A DNA stretch of 64,000 bases from Curvibacter sp. (GTDB lineage Bacteria > Pseudomonadota > Gammaproteobacteria > Burkholderiales > Burkholderiaceae_C). Shown in pieces: positions 40,759-50,996 of this stretch. Both the position numbers and the translations under genes were made by a program. The stretch lies in NCBI GenBank assembly GCA_019233055.1, contig JAFAMV010000112.1, forward strand, positions 24,286 through 88,285, in the 5' to 3' direction. How positions within the stretch are numbered: the stretch's first letter is position 1; each line of letters opens with the position of its first letter. The notes beneath the pieces were generated by a model, which saw nothing but the letters and a program-made list of their open reading frames with translations, did no database searches and had not been told where the DNA came from.

Positions 40759-40786
40759 GGACGGCGCCTGCTTGCAGGCGCCGTCC
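40759..40786. other. Perfect 12-bp hairpin upstream of gshA
   Basis: GGACGGCGCCTG (40759-40770) and CAGGCGCCGTCC (40775-40786) form a perfect stem closed by a CTTG tetraloop, 46-73 bp upstream of the gshA start and about 134 bp after the SDR gene stop. No T-run follows on the minus strand, so it is not a normal terminator. It may be a leader structure of gshA or a weak boundary between the two units. Confidence 0.5.
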
Positions 40787-40919
40787 GCATGCTGGTCCGT
40801 CCAGCAAGGCCAAAAAACGACCCTGGCTGCGCTGCCCGCATTGTCACTGCCCAGGATGGCAGTTGGCTGACAAACCGGCCCGAGGTCGGTCCCAAGCCCA
40901 ATTCCTGGAGGCCCTGGTG

Positions 40920-41831
40920 TCAGCGCCGTGCCGCCATCGCCTTGCCTACTTCATTGCTGCCCTGCGCCGTGCCGCTTTGCGGCACCTGTTCGTCCACCCG
41001 GTCCGTCACCTCGGCCAGGCGCGCAGCCAGCCGCTCGGGCGTGTCCTCGCTCAGGCCCAGGTGCAGGCCCTGGGTCAGGGTGATGTGGGCCGCTTCATAG
41101 GTGCCGGCGCCGGCACAGAGGATGGTGCGGTTCGGAGCGCCTTCGGCCGCCAGCACCAGCATGGCCGGCACCACGGCCTCGGGCTTGAGCGCCTCGAGCA
41201 CCTCGGCCGGCATCAGGCCTTCGGTCATGCGCGTGGCGGCCGTGGGGGCCAGGGCGTTCACATGGATGTTGTTCTTGGCGCCTTCGAGGCTCAGGGTCTG
41301 CATCAGCCCGACCAGGGCCAGCTTGGCCGCGCCATAGTTGCTCTGGCCGAAATTGCCGTAGAGACCGCTCGACGAGGTGGTCATGACGATGCGCCCGTAT
41401 TTCTGCGCCGTCATGTGCGGCCAGACGGCCTTGCAGCAGTTCACCGCGCCCATCAGGTGCACATCGACCACCAGGCGGAAATCAGCCAGCTCCATCTTGG
41501 CAAAACTCTTGTCGCGCAGGATGCCGGCGTTGTTGACCAGGATGTCGACCCGGCCCCAGGCCTCGATGGCCTGCTGCACCATGGCCTCGACGGCAGCGGC
41601 ATCGGTGACCGAAGCCCCGTTGGCCAGCGCTTCGCCACCGGCGGCCCGGATCTCGTCCACCACCGCCTGGGCCGCACCGGCCGAACCGCCGGCGCCGTCG
41701 ACCGAGCCTCCCAGGTCGTTGACCAGCACCTTGGCGCCCCGACGCGCCAACGCCAGGGCGTGCTGGCGGCCCAGGCCGCCACCCGCGCCGGTGACAATGG
41801 CCACGCGGCCGCTGAAGTCGAGCTTGCTCAT
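40920..41831 (-). CDS. Short-chain dehydrogenase/reductase (HSD17B4-like)
   Basis: A 303-residue classical SDR. It has the NAD(P)-binding TGAGGGLGRQHALALA, NNAG in ILVNNAGILRDKSFA, and the catalytic Ser...Tyr-x3-Lys in SSSGLYGNFGQSNYGAAK. The phrase NDLGGSVDGAGGSAGAAQ and RDKSFAKM are typical of the 3-hydroxyacyl-CoA dehydrogenase half of the HSD17B4/multifunctional enzyme branch, so fatty-acyl or steroid acyl-CoA oxidation is plausible. It stands alone in transcription and is divergent from the ArsR-type regulator with about 200 bp between, so that regulator may control it; this is inference. The last 40 residues are variable. Confidence 0.9.
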   Translation of the reverse strand: MSKLDFSGRVAIVTGAGGGLGRQHALALARRGAKVLVNDLGGSVDGAGGSAGAAQAVVDEIRAAGGEALANGASVTDAAAVEAMVQQAIEAWGRVDILVNNAGILRDKSFAKMELADFRLVVDVHLMGAVNCCKAVWPHMTAQKYGRIVMTTSSSGLYGNFGQSNYGAAKLALVGLMQTLSLEGAKNNIHVNALAPTAATRMTEGLMPAEVLEALKPEAVVPAMLVLAAEGAPNRTILCAGAGTYEAAHITLTQGLHLGLSEDTPERLAARLAEVTDRVDEQVPQSGTAQGSNEVGKAMAARR

Positions 41832-42028
41832 GTCTTGTCTCTTTCCAGATCGAGGGAATTGAATGTGAATGGGAGGTGGCGGCAGACGGATCCGCGCCGA
41901 CTTTCCAGTTTAAGAGCCCCGCCCTGCCCGCCCGGGCACCTGCGGGACAGGCCGGCAGGCCATTGACCCCGCCCGTGCTTCTTTGCTCCAATCGGTCGAA
42001 TCATTTGAACCCTTCAGCCCCCTGACCC

Positions 42029-42343
42029 GTGACCACGCGCGTTGACAGCCTCACCCTGGCCCAGAGCTTTGCCGAATGCAGCGGCCTCTTCTTTGCCCTG
42101 GCCGAAGTGCCCCGGCAGCAGATCCTGATGCTGCTCAGCGAGGCGCAGTACCTCAATGTGGGCCAGATCGCCGAGCTGCTGCCCTTGAGCCGGCCAGCCA
42201 TCTCGCACCACCTGAAGATCCTGCGCCAGGCCGGCCTGGTGGCGACCGAGAAAAGTGGCACGGCCAGCCTGTACCGGCTGTCACTGGGCCCAGGCGTGGC
42301 AACCTTGAAAGGGTTTTTGCGGCAGATGGAGCTTTGCGTCTGA
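42029..42343 (+). CDS. ArsR-family winged-helix regulator without the metal motif
   Basis: The 104-residue protein is a small helix-turn-helix repressor. It has ALAEVPRQQILMLLSEAQYL in the first helices and the recognition region LSRPAISHHLKILRQAGLVA, then TASLYRLSLG in the wing. The ELCVCDL-type metal-binding Cys motif of ArsR/SmtB is missing; its last residues ELCV are at the wrong end. So it probably senses something other than metal, or is controlled by another route. The start is a GTG at 42029. It is divergent from the SDR gene, its likely target. Confidence 0.87.
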   Translation: MTTRVDSLTLAQSFAECSGLFFALAEVPRQQILMLLSEAQYLNVGQIAELLPLSRPAISHHLKILRQAGLVATEKSGTASLYRLSLGPGVATLKGFLRQMELCV

Positions 42344-42369
42344 CCCTGTGACCAGGGCCTCCGCCGGGA

Positions 42370-42699
42370 TCAGGCCGGTGCCGGCTGGCCCTCCAGCGCC
42401 AGCACGGCCCGCTCGATCGCGAGCCGCCCGGCCTCGTCGGCTGCGTCGAAACGCGCCAGCAGAGCCAGTTGGCGGGCACCGAGGCCGGCACCCACCTCGG
42501 CCAGCGGCAGCGCCGTGATCACATAGAGCACATCCAGGCCGACACCCGCCCAGATCGCCAGCGCATCGGTGGCCGCATGGCCGGCACCCGACTCCCAGTT
42601 GAACAGGGTCTTGCGCGTCACCGGCACCAGGGCGGCAAAGTCCTTCTGGCTGAAACCCAGCCGCTCACGCTCTTTTCTCAAACGCTCTCCTGCATGCAT
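42370..42699 (-). CDS. XRE-family helix-turn-helix regulator
   Basis: A 109-residue protein with an N-terminal HTH: MHAGERLRKERERLGFSQKD, then ALVPVTRKTLFNWESG, the recognition part. The rest is a helical tail rich in Ala/Leu. The ATG at 42699 has GGGAGG five bases upstream. It starts 12 bp after the MscS stop on the same strand, so it is likely translated from the same mRNA. There is no visible partner toxin, so a toxin-antitoxin role is not supported. Targets unknown. Confidence 0.87.
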   Translation of the reverse strand: MHAGERLRKERERLGFSQKDFAALVPVTRKTLFNWESGAGHAATDALAIWAGVGLDVLYVITALPLAEVGAGLGARQLALLARFDAADEAGRLAIERAVLALEGQPAPA

Positions 42700-42710
42700 G
42701 GAGACCTCCC

Positions 42711-43997
42711 TCAGTTTTTTGTCGAATTCAGGGCCAGCACCGGCAACTCGACATCGCCAGGCTGGATCTGCAGCACCCGCTGGGGCTGGGCGATGCGCAC
42801 GCCCGCTGCCCGCAGGCCCGCCAGCACGGCCAGGTTCACGGCCGATCGGATGTTGACCTGCCCGCTGGCAGGGTCCTTGATCCAGAAGTGCAGGCTGAAC
42901 TCGAGGCCGTCGGGGGCGAAACTGGTCAGATAGGCCACCGGTGCCGGATCGCGCAACACCCGTTCCTGGGCCAACGCCGCCGTGCACAGGGCGTTCTGCA
43001 CCACGGCCACATCGCTGTCGTAGGCCACCCGGACCTCGGTGGTCAGGTTGAACTTCAGATCGGAGGCCGTGAGGTTCTCGACCCGTTGCGCGACCATGGT
43101 CTCGTTGGGCACGATGGATTCGCGGCCGTTGGTGGCCCGCAACAGGGTGTAGCGCGTCTTGATGTCGGTGATGCGGCCCTCGAAATTGTCGACCCGCACG
43201 TTGTCACCGATGCGCAGCGAGCGCTCGAGCAGGATCACAAAGCCGCTGACATAGTTGGCCGCCAGTTTCTGCAGGCCGAAACCCAGGCCGACCCCCAGGG
43301 CGCCGCCCAGCACCGAGAGCGCGGTCAGGTCGACCCCGACCGCCGACAGCGCGAACAGCAGGCCGAGCAGCAGCAGGCCGGCGCGCATGGCATTGATCGC
43401 CACCCGCCGCATCGACAGGTCGGCAATCGCCTTGTCCAGGACACGCCGCTCCAGCGTCGACGAGAGCCACAGGGCCATGACCAGCACCAGGGCCGAAGAC
43501 AGCGTGCCCTCGATGAGGGTGCGCAGGCTGACGGTGGATTTGCCGAAGACCAGCTCGATGTCGTCGAATTCGGCCAGGATGGCCGGCAGCAGGCCCAGGA
43601 TCCACAACACGGCCGTCACCCAGATCAGGCCGGACACCAGGCGCACCAGCGGCCTGAGTCCGCTCATGCCGGGGAAGGCGGTAGTGAGGACCCGCGCCAG
43701 GAAGCGGATCGACGCCAGCGACAGCAGCATGGGCACGGCCGCCTTCAGGATGAAGACCGGCTGGTGGTGCAACAGCACCGCCTTGGCCACCAGCACCAGG
43801 CCCAGCGCCAGCAGGGGAAACAGCAGCCCGTGCGACACCCGCCCGCCGAGCCAGACCGAATCGGCAGCCGGCGGATGGTGATGGGCAGCCCAACGCGACG
43901 CCAGCCAGGCCAGGACCAGGCTCATGGCCAGGCAGGCCAGTTCGACCCAGGCACTCGAATTCCCGAACTCGGCGCTCAGGTTCTGCAACAGATCCAT
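42711..43997 (-). CDS. MscS-family mechanosensitive ion channel
   Basis: The 428-residue inner-membrane protein has about five or six hydrophobic segments in its first 260 residues. The MscS signature follows: the pore helix and hinge in GALGVGLGFGLQKLAANYVS, then GFVILLERSLRIGDNV, and the beta domain VDNFEGRITDIKTRYTLLR. The C-terminal domain resembles the MscS vestibule. It probably releases solutes at hypo-osmotic shock. ATG 43997 is four bases after the crotonase stop, with an alternative TTG at 44000. The order crotonase, MscS, XRE suggests one transcript. Confidence 0.93.
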   Translation of the reverse strand: MDLLQNLSAEFGNSSAWVELACLAMSLVLAWLASRWAAHHHPPAADSVWLGGRVSHGLLFPLLALGLVLVAKAVLLHHQPVFILKAAVPMLLSLASIRFLARVLTTAFPGMSGLRPLVRLVSGLIWVTAVLWILGLLPAILAEFDDIELVFGKSTVSLRTLIEGTLSSALVLVMALWLSSTLERRVLDKAIADLSMRRVAINAMRAGLLLLGLLFALSAVGVDLTALSVLGGALGVGLGFGLQKLAANYVSGFVILLERSLRIGDNVRVDNFEGRITDIKTRYTLLRATNGRESIVPNETMVAQRVENLTASDLKFNLTTEVRVAYDSDVAVVQNALCTAALAQERVLRDPAPVAYLTSFAPDGLEFSLHFWIKDPASGQVNIRSAVNLAVLAGLRAAGVRIAQPQRVLQIQPGDVELPVLALNSTKN

Positions 43998-44001
43998 CAA
44001 C

Positions 44002-44820
44002 TCAACCCACTCCCGTTGCGGCCCATGCGGGCACGCGTTTCTCCAGAAAAGCCCGTGCGCCCTCCTGGGCGTCCGGATCCATCATGTTGACCGCCATGGT
44101 CTGGGCCGCCATCTGGTAGGCCGCCTCCACCCCCGCTTCACGCTGGCGGTAGAACAGTGCCTTGCCCATGGCGACCGCGACACGCGGCTTGCTCAAGATG
44201 CCCTGGACCAGAGTCTCGACGGCCGCATCAAGTTCCCCGGCCGGCACCACCCGGTTCAACAATCCGTGATCCAGTGCCTCCCGGGCCGACAGGAATTCAC
44301 CGGTCAGCAACATCTCCATCGCCTTCTTGGCCGGCAGATTGCGCACCAGGGGCACGCTCGGCGTGGCGCAGAAGAGGCCGTAGCGGATGCCGCTGGTGGC
44401 AAACCGCGCCTCGTCGCTGGCCACCGCCAGATCGCACTGGGCCACGAGCTGGCAGCCCGCCGCCGTGGCCATGCCCTGCACCCGGGCGAGCACCGGCACC
44501 GGCAAGGACTGCAGCGACAGCATGAAACGGCTGCACTGCCGGAACAGGGCGAGATAGTCGGCTTCGGTCTGTCCCGCTGCGGCCATGGCCTTGAGGTCGT
44601 GGCCGGCACAGAAGGCGCGCCCGGACGCGGCCAGCACGACGACGCGCAGGCCCTCGTCGCGCGCCGCCGCATCGACCTCGGACTGCAGGGCCGCGAGCAT
44701 CGCCGCGCCCAGCACATTGAAGCCCGCAGGCCGGTTGAGGGTCAGGGTGAGGACGCCGCGCGCGTCGCGCACCGCCAGCACCGGCTCGGACCCGGAATCG
44801 GGGTCGGAAACTTGAGACAT
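44002..44820 (-). CDS. Crotonase-fold protein, ECHDC3-like, lacking hydratase glutamates
   Basis: A 272-residue enoyl-CoA hydratase/isomerase-fold protein. The oxyanion-hole segment is present (GRAFCAGHDLKAM). At the first catalytic-Glu position GGGCE of true hydratases it reads AAGCQ, and in the second region SGIRYGLFCATP there is no Glu. This pattern resembles the ECHDC3 branch, whose activity is unsettled, so annotation as a working enoyl-CoA hydratase would be unsafe. ATG 44820 has GGAG five bases upstream and is preferred to ATG 44832. It is the first gene of a likely operon with MscS and the XRE regulator. Confidence 0.88.
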   Translation of the reverse strand: MSQVSDPDSGSEPVLAVRDARGVLTLTLNRPAGFNVLGAAMLAALQSEVDAAARDEGLRVVVLAASGRAFCAGHDLKAMAAAGQTEADYLALFRQCSRFMLSLQSLPVPVLARVQGMATAAGCQLVAQCDLAVASDEARFATSGIRYGLFCATPSVPLVRNLPAKKAMEMLLTGEFLSAREALDHGLLNRVVPAGELDAAVETLVQGILSKPRVAVAMGKALFYRQREAGVEAAYQMAAQTMAVNMMDPDAQEGARAFLEKRVPAWAATGVG

Positions 44821-44893
44821 GCCCACTCCCATGGGTTGAAGCGGCGCCCGGGAACCGGCAGGACGCCAGACCGGCATTCGGAACCTGTCGACC

Positions 44894-45859
44894 TCAGAGG
44901 TCGGCGAGGACCCTCAGGTGCGCCTCGACGCTGCGCGCCAGCGCGGGTGGGTTGTAGCCACCTTCGAGGCAGGACACGATGCGTCCCTTGGAGAAACGCC
45001 GGGCGATGTCCTTGATGCGCATGGTGATCCAGGCGAAGTCGTTCTCGGTCAGGCCCAGCTGGCCCATGTCGTCCTCGCGGTGCGCATCGAAGCCGGCGCT
45101 GATGAAGATCATCTCGGGCCGGAAGGTCTCCAGGCGCGGGATCCACATCATCTCGATGATCTCGCGCAGGTCCATGCCCCGGGTGTAGGCCGGCACCGGC
45201 ACGTTGAGCATGTTCGGGGCCGGGTCGACATCGCCGCTGTAGGGGTAGAAGGGGTGCTGGAAGAAGCTCACCATCAGGGCGCGCGGATCACCGCTGAGGA
45301 TGTTCTCGGTGCCGTTGCCGTGGTGGACATCGAAATCGACGACCGCGACACGCTGCAGGCCGTGGCGCTCGAGTGCATAGCGCGCCGCCACCGCGACATT
45401 GTTGAAAAAGCAGAAGCCCATGGCCTGATGTCGCGTGGCATGGTGGCCCGGTGGACGCACGGCGCAGAAGGCGTTCTCGAGCTCGCCGGCCATCACGGCG
45501 TCCGTCGCCGCCAGGGCCGCTCCTGCCGAGCGCAGGGCCGCCTGCCAGGTGAAGGCGTTGATGCTGGTGTCCTGGTCGAGCTGGGCGTGGGGCGGCCCGC
45601 CGGCGGTCAGCTCCTCGACCAGCCGGTCGGTGAGGCCGCGCAGCGCCGCGACATGCATGCGGTCATGGGCCAGTTCGACATCGGACAGCGAAGCCAGGGG
45701 CGCGTCACGCCGCTCCAGCGCATCGCCGACCCCGGTCATGAGGAGGCGGTCCTCGATGGCATCGAGCCGCGCGGGGCACTCGGGATGCCCGGCCCCCATC
45801 TCGTGCTTCCAGCAGTCGCGGTGTGTGTAGTACCCGGTTTTATTCACTGTCAGGCCCAT
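44894..45859 (-). CDS. Histone deacetylase-family (acetylpolyamine amidohydrolase-like) enzyme
   Basis: The 321-residue protein has all the zinc-deacetylase features: catalytic His pair in VRPPGHHATRHQAMGFCFF, metal Asp/His in VVDFDVHHGNGTEN, the later Asp in SAGFDAHREDDMG, and GGYNP near the end. Class II-like bacterial members deacetylate polyamines or other small acetylated amines; a few act on acetyl-lysine. The start may be ATG 45859 or the in-frame ATG 45868. The gene is divergent from moxR with about 30 bp between starts, so their promoters must overlap. Confidence 0.92.
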   Translation of the reverse strand: MGLTVNKTGYYTHRDCWKHEMGAGHPECPARLDAIEDRLLMTGVGDALERRDAPLASLSDVELAHDRMHVAALRGLTDRLVEELTAGGPPHAQLDQDTSINAFTWQAALRSAGAALAATDAVMAGELENAFCAVRPPGHHATRHQAMGFCFFNNVAVAARYALERHGLQRVAVVDFDVHHGNGTENILSGDPRALMVSFFQHPFYPYSGDVDPAPNMLNVPVPAYTRGMDLREIIEMMWIPRLETFRPEMIFISAGFDAHREDDMGQLGLTENDFAWITMRIKDIARRFSKGRIVSCLEGGYNPPALARSVEAHLRVLADL

Positions 45860-45892
45860 GTCTCGCATATTTTTCGGATAACGTCTTGGGCC

Positions 45893-46809
<917 letters not shown>

Positions 46810-46813
<4 letters not shown>

Positions 46814-47829
46814 AGGATGTCCCGGCCGCCCCCCCGCCACGGCAGGACGGAAGCCGGCTGAATCCGGCCCGCCTGGTGCGTGCCCGCTTCCAGCGCTGGT
46901 GGCAGGGACGGCTCAAGCCCAGCGACCAGATGACCCTGACCCAGCGCACGGTCTACATCCTGCCGACCCGCTCCGGCCTCATGCTGGGGGCCACCCTTTT
47001 GGTGCTGCTGCTGGCCTCGATCAACTACCAGCTCAACCTGGGCTATCTGCTGACCTTTCTGCTGGCAGGCAGCACGCTGGCCGGCATGCATGTCTGCCAC
47101 GGCACGCTGCGCGGCCTGAGCCTGCGCCTGATGCCGCCCGAACCCCAGTTCTGCGGCGCCAACGCGGTGCTCGAAGTACAGCTCGACAACCCGCGCAGGA
47201 CCGCCCGCTGCGGCATCGGGCTGGCCGTGCATGGGCAGTCCCATTGGATCTGGACCGATGTGCCGGCCCAGGGCCGCAGCACCGTCCAGATTGCCTTCGA
47301 GCCCAGCACCCGTGGGCGGCACCGTGCGCCGGTGCTGACCGCCGAGACCCGCTACCCCCTGGGCACCTTCCGGGTCTGGACGATCTGGCGTCCCGCCGCC
47401 GAAGTGCTGGTCTACCCGCGCCCGGAGCCGCTGCCCCCGCCCCTGCCGCCCGGCGAGCCCCGGGGCGGGCCGGCGTCGGCCACGGTGCGCAGCCTCGCCG
47501 GCCATGATTTCGAAGGCGTGCGGGCCTACCGGCGGGGCGACAGCCTCAAGCAGCTGGTCTGGAAGAAGGCGGCCACCGCCCTGGCCACCGGCACCGATGC
47601 CCTGGTCAGCCGCGACAGCGAGCACCAGCAGCACACCGAGCTGTGGCTCGACCATCAGAGCGCCGGCGGCCCTTCATTGGAGGCCCGTCTGAGCCGCCTG
47701 TGCGCCTGGGTGCTGCAGGCCGACCGGCTCGGCCTGCTCTACGGCCTGCGACTGCCCGGCCGCGAGATCGCGCCGGCCTCGGGCCAGGCCCACCGCCTGC
47801 AATGCCTGGAGGCGCTGGCGCTGTGCTGA
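46810..47829 (+). CDS. DUF58 domain-containing membrane protein
   Basis: The 339-residue protein has two close membrane segments near residues 57-95 (GLMLGATLLVLLLASI and NLGYLLTFLLAGSTLA). The DUF58 core follows with GHDFEGVRAYRRGDSLKQLV and WKKAATALATGTD. DUF58 proteins are standard partners of MoxR and TgpA-type transglutaminases. The ATGA overlaps with moxR, and the TgpA start overlaps its end, so the three are made together. Confidence 0.93.
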
Positions 47830-49868
47830 AACACCTGAGATCCCTGCCCCGCGACAGCCGCGACACCCTGTTCCTGCTGGGGGTGGTGGCCTTCGTCATG
47901 CTGCCCCAGATCGCCAACCTGCCCTGGTGGACGCCCCTGCTGGCGGCCCTGGCGCTGGGCTGGCGCGGCTGGCTGGCCTGGCACAGTCGGCCGCTGCCGG
48001 CGCGGACCTGGCTGTTGCTGCTGTTGCTGCTGGCCGTGGGCGGCACGCTGGCCAGCCACCGGACCCTGCTGGGCCGCGATGCCGGCGTCACCCTGGTGGT
48101 GGTCCTGCTGGCGCTCAAGACGCTGGAACTGAGGGCCCGGCGCGATGCCTTCGTGGTGTTCTTCCTGGGCTTCTTCACGATGCTCACGAACTTCTTCTAC
48201 TCCCAGTCGCTGCTGACCGCCGCCTGCATGCTGCTGGCCCTGCTGGGTCTGCTGACCGCCCTGGTGAATGCCCATCTGCCGGCGGGTCGCCCCCCGCTGC
48301 GCCAGTCTGCCGCCGTGGCGCTGCGCCTGGCCCTGCTGGGCACGCCGGTGATGGTCGCGTTGTTCCTGCTGTTTCCCCGCATGGCGCCGCTGTGGGGCAT
48401 GCCCTCGGACAACCCGTTGGGCCGCAGCGGCCTGTCCTCGAAGATGGAGATCGGCCACATCAGCGCCCTGGCGCTCGATGACAGCATCGCCATGCGGCTG
48501 CGCTTCGACAACCCGGGCCAAGAGCCGCCGCCGCAGCGCGATCTGTATTTCCGGGGGCCGGTGTATTCGGTGTTCGACGGCCGGGAATGGAAGGTCGAAG
48601 GCCGCGAGCCCTGGGAATCCCAGGGGCGGATCACCGCCCCGCCGGATCTGCAGGTCAGCGGCGAGGCCATCGGCTACGAAGTGACCCTGGAGCCCCACCA
48701 CCAGCCCTGGCTGCTGACCCTGGACATGGCGGACGGCCGCCCCCGCGTGGACGGCGGCAACCCCGCCCTGACCCCCGAGATGTCGTGGATCGTGCCCCAA
48801 CCGGTCAACGAACTGCTGCGCTACCACGCCGTCAGCCACACGCAGTACCGCTACGGCCCGGCGCATCTCGCCTCGGTGCCCGAGGCCGACACCCAGCTGC
48901 CGCCGGGCTTCAATCCACGCACCCTGCAACTGGCCCTGGACATGCGCCGCACCCCGGCCCTGGCCCAGGCCGATGCGATGACCCTGGCCGACGCGGTGCT
49001 GAGGCGCCTGGCCACCGGTGGCTACAGCTACACCCTGGAGCCCGGCGAATACGGCCGCGACACCGCCGACGAATTCTGGTTCGACCGCAAGGCCGGGTTC
49101 TGCGAGCACATCGCCTCGGCCTTCGTGGTGCTGATGCGCGCACTCGGTGTGCCCGCCCGCATCGTCACCGGCTACCAGGGCGGTGAGCGCAACGGGCTTG
49201 ACGGCTACTGGACGGTGCGCCAGAGCGACGCCCATGCCTGGGCCGAGATCTGGCAACAGGGGATGGGCTGGGTGCGGATCGACCCCACAGGGGCCATCTC
49301 CCCGGGACGGATCGGCACCCTGCTGCGCCTGCCGGCCCCGCGCGGCGTGGTCGCGGGCGCCCTGTTCCAGGTCAGCCCCGGCCTGCTGCAATCGTTGCGC
49401 ACCGGCTGGGAGGCGCTGAACAACCGCTGGAACCAATGGGTGCTCAACTACACCCAGACCCGCCAGCTCGACCTGCTCAGGCAGCTGGGATTCGAGTCCC
49501 CGAGCTGGGAAGACCTGAGCCACCTGCTGCTCGGCCTCGTCGTCTGCGCGGCCCTCGGCGGGGCCGCCTGGTCGTACTGGGAGAGGCTGCAGCACGACCC
49601 GTGGCTGCGCCTGCTCGACGAGGCACGGCGCCAATTGCGCCGCCACGGCCTGCCGGTGGGCGACACCCTGCCGCCCCGGGCCCTGGCTGCCCAGGCCCTA
49701 CAGGCCTGGGGCGAATCTGCCCGCCCGCTGGTGCGGTGGCTGCACGAACTCGAAGCGCTGCGCTATGCGCCGCCCCCCGACACCGCCAAGGGCGCCGCCG
49801 ACGCCCAGCGCCCCCACCTGGCCCGGCTGCGCCGCCAATTCCGGCAACTGGGCTGGCCCGGCCCCTGA
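47823..49868 (+). CDS. TgpA-type membrane transglutaminase-like protein (DUF3488)
   Basis: A 681-residue inner-membrane protein with six or so N-terminal hydrophobic segments (about 12-185), a periplasmic transglutaminase domain, one more membrane segment (near 565-585) and a DUF4129-like end. The catalytic triad is visible: Cys in DRKAGFCEHIASAFV, His in SDAHAWAEIW and Asp in WVRIDPTG. In Pseudomonas TgpA is essential and lies in the same MoxR-DUF58 context. The start is a GTG at 47823 that overlaps the DUF58 stop; GGAGG is 10 bases upstream. mltB follows after 3 bp. Confidence 0.92.
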   Translation: MLKHLRSLPRDSRDTLFLLGVVAFVMLPQIANLPWWTPLLAALALGWRGWLAWHSRPLPARTWLLLLLLLAVGGTLASHRTLLGRDAGVTLVVVLLALKTLELRARRDAFVVFFLGFFTMLTNFFYSQSLLTAACMLLALLGLLTALVNAHLPAGRPPLRQSAAVALRLALLGTPVMVALFLLFPRMAPLWGMPSDNPLGRSGLSSKMEIGHISALALDDSIAMRLRFDNPGQEPPPQRDLYFRGPVYSVFDGREWKVEGREPWESQGRITAPPDLQVSGEAIGYEVTLEPHHQPWLLTLDMADGRPRVDGGNPALTPEMSWIVPQPVNELLRYHAVSHTQYRYGPAHLASVPEADTQLPPGFNPRTLQLALDMRRTPALAQADAMTLADAVLRRLATGGYSYTLEPGEYGRDTADEFWFDRKAGFCEHIASAFVVLMRALGVPARIVTGYQGGERNGLDGYWTVRQSDAHAWAEIWQQGMGWVRIDPTGAISPGRIGTLLRLPAPRGVVAGALFQVSPGLLQSLRTGWEALNNRWNQWVLNYTQTRQLDLLRQLGFESPSWEDLSHLLLGLVVCAALGGAAWSYWERLQHDPWLRLLDEARRQLRRHGLPVGDTLPPRALAAQALQAWGESARPLVRWLHELEALRYAPPPDTAKGAADAQRPHLARLRRQFRQLGWPGP

Positions 49869-49871
49869 TCC

Positions 49872-50981
49872 ATGTCCATGCACCTTCTGACCCGTCCCGC
49901 CACCCTGCTGCTGGCCGCCCTGCTGGCCACCAGCGCCCAGGCGGCCCCGCCCCACAAGAAAGCCCACAAGGCGAGGCCGGCGGCCTCCAAAGGCCGTGAC
50001 GCGCCGGTCCAGGGCACCCTGCCCTATGCCGGCCGTGCCGACGCCATGGCCTTTGCCGACGAACTGGCCGACCGGCGCCAGCTCGACCGAGGCTGGACCC
50101 GCCGGGTGCTGGGCCAGGCACGCCTGCTGCCCGGCGTGCCCCGGCTGATGCTGCCGCCGGCCACACCGGCCGCCAAGAACTGGCAGGCCTACCGGTCCCG
50201 CTTCGTCGAACCGTTGCGCATCGCCGCCGGTGTGCGTTTCTGGGACGAGCACGCCGGGGCCCTGGCAAAGGCCGAAGCCGAATACGGTGTGCCGGCCGAG
50301 GTGATCGTCGGCATCCTCGGTGTGGAGACGATCTACGGCCAGCAGATGGGCCGCTACCGCGTGCTCGATGCACTGGCCACCCTGGCCTTCGATTTCCCTG
50401 CCGAGCACCCCCGGGCCGGAGAACGCCAAGCCTATTTCCGCTCCGAACTCGAACAGTTCCTCAGCCAGGTCTGGCGCAACGGCGGCGATGCGCAGGCCCC
50501 GCTGGGCAGCTATGCCGGCGCCATGGGCATGCCGCAGTTCATGCCCTCCAGCTGGAACCGCTACGCCGTGGACTTCGACGGCGACGGCCGCATCGACCTG
50601 TTCCACAGCGCCGACGACGCCATCGGCTCGGTGGCCAACTATTTCAAGTCGTATGGCTGGCAGACCGGCATGCCGACGCACTACCCGGTGCACTTCGACC
50701 CGCAGCATACCGACAAGGAGGCCCTGCTGCTGCCCGACATCCTGCCCACTTTCAGCGTGGCCAGCTTCACCGCCAAAGGCGCGCTGCTCGACGAGGCCGG
50801 CCTGCGCCACCCGGGCCAGTTGGCCCTCATCGAGCTGCAGAACGGGGGGGCCGAGCCCAGCTACATCGCCGGCACCGAGAACTTCTATGTGATCACCCGC
50901 TACAACTGGTCGAGCTATTACGCCCTGGCGGTCATCGAACTCGGGCAGGCCGCCGCTGCCGCCCGGGACCGCAAGCCCTGA
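49872..50981 (+). CDS. mltB: Membrane-bound lytic murein transglycosylase B
   Basis: MltB cuts peptidoglycan glycan strands, leaving 1,6-anhydro-muramic ends. The 369-residue protein has a signal peptide (1-24, ATSAQA). The catalytic Glu lies in GILGVETIYG, followed by SYAGAMGMPQFMPSSW, the substrate groove of the family, and DFDGDGRIDLFHSADDAI. There is no lipobox Cys, so it is periplasmic and soluble rather than anchored, unlike E. coli MltB. It directly follows the TgpA-type gene and probably belongs to that operon. Confidence 0.93.
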   Translation: MSMHLLTRPATLLLAALLATSAQAAPPHKKAHKARPAASKGRDAPVQGTLPYAGRADAMAFADELADRRQLDRGWTRRVLGQARLLPGVPRLMLPPATPAAKNWQAYRSRFVEPLRIAAGVRFWDEHAGALAKAEAEYGVPAEVIVGILGVETIYGQQMGRYRVLDALATLAFDFPAEHPRAGERQAYFRSELEQFLSQVWRNGGDAQAPLGSYAGAMGMPQFMPSSWNRYAVDFDGDGRIDLFHSADDAIGSVANYFKSYGWQTGMPTHYPVHFDPQHTDKEALLLPDILPTFSVASFTAKGALLDEAGLRHPGQLALIELQNGGAEPSYIAGTENFYVITRYNWSSYYALAVIELGQAAAAARDRKP

Positions 50982-50996
50982 CGGCATTCGAGGACC

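Noticed and set aside
42370..42699. XRE regulator as an antitoxin
   Set aside because: No small toxin-like gene is next to it; its neighbours are MscS and a convergent ArsR-type gene.
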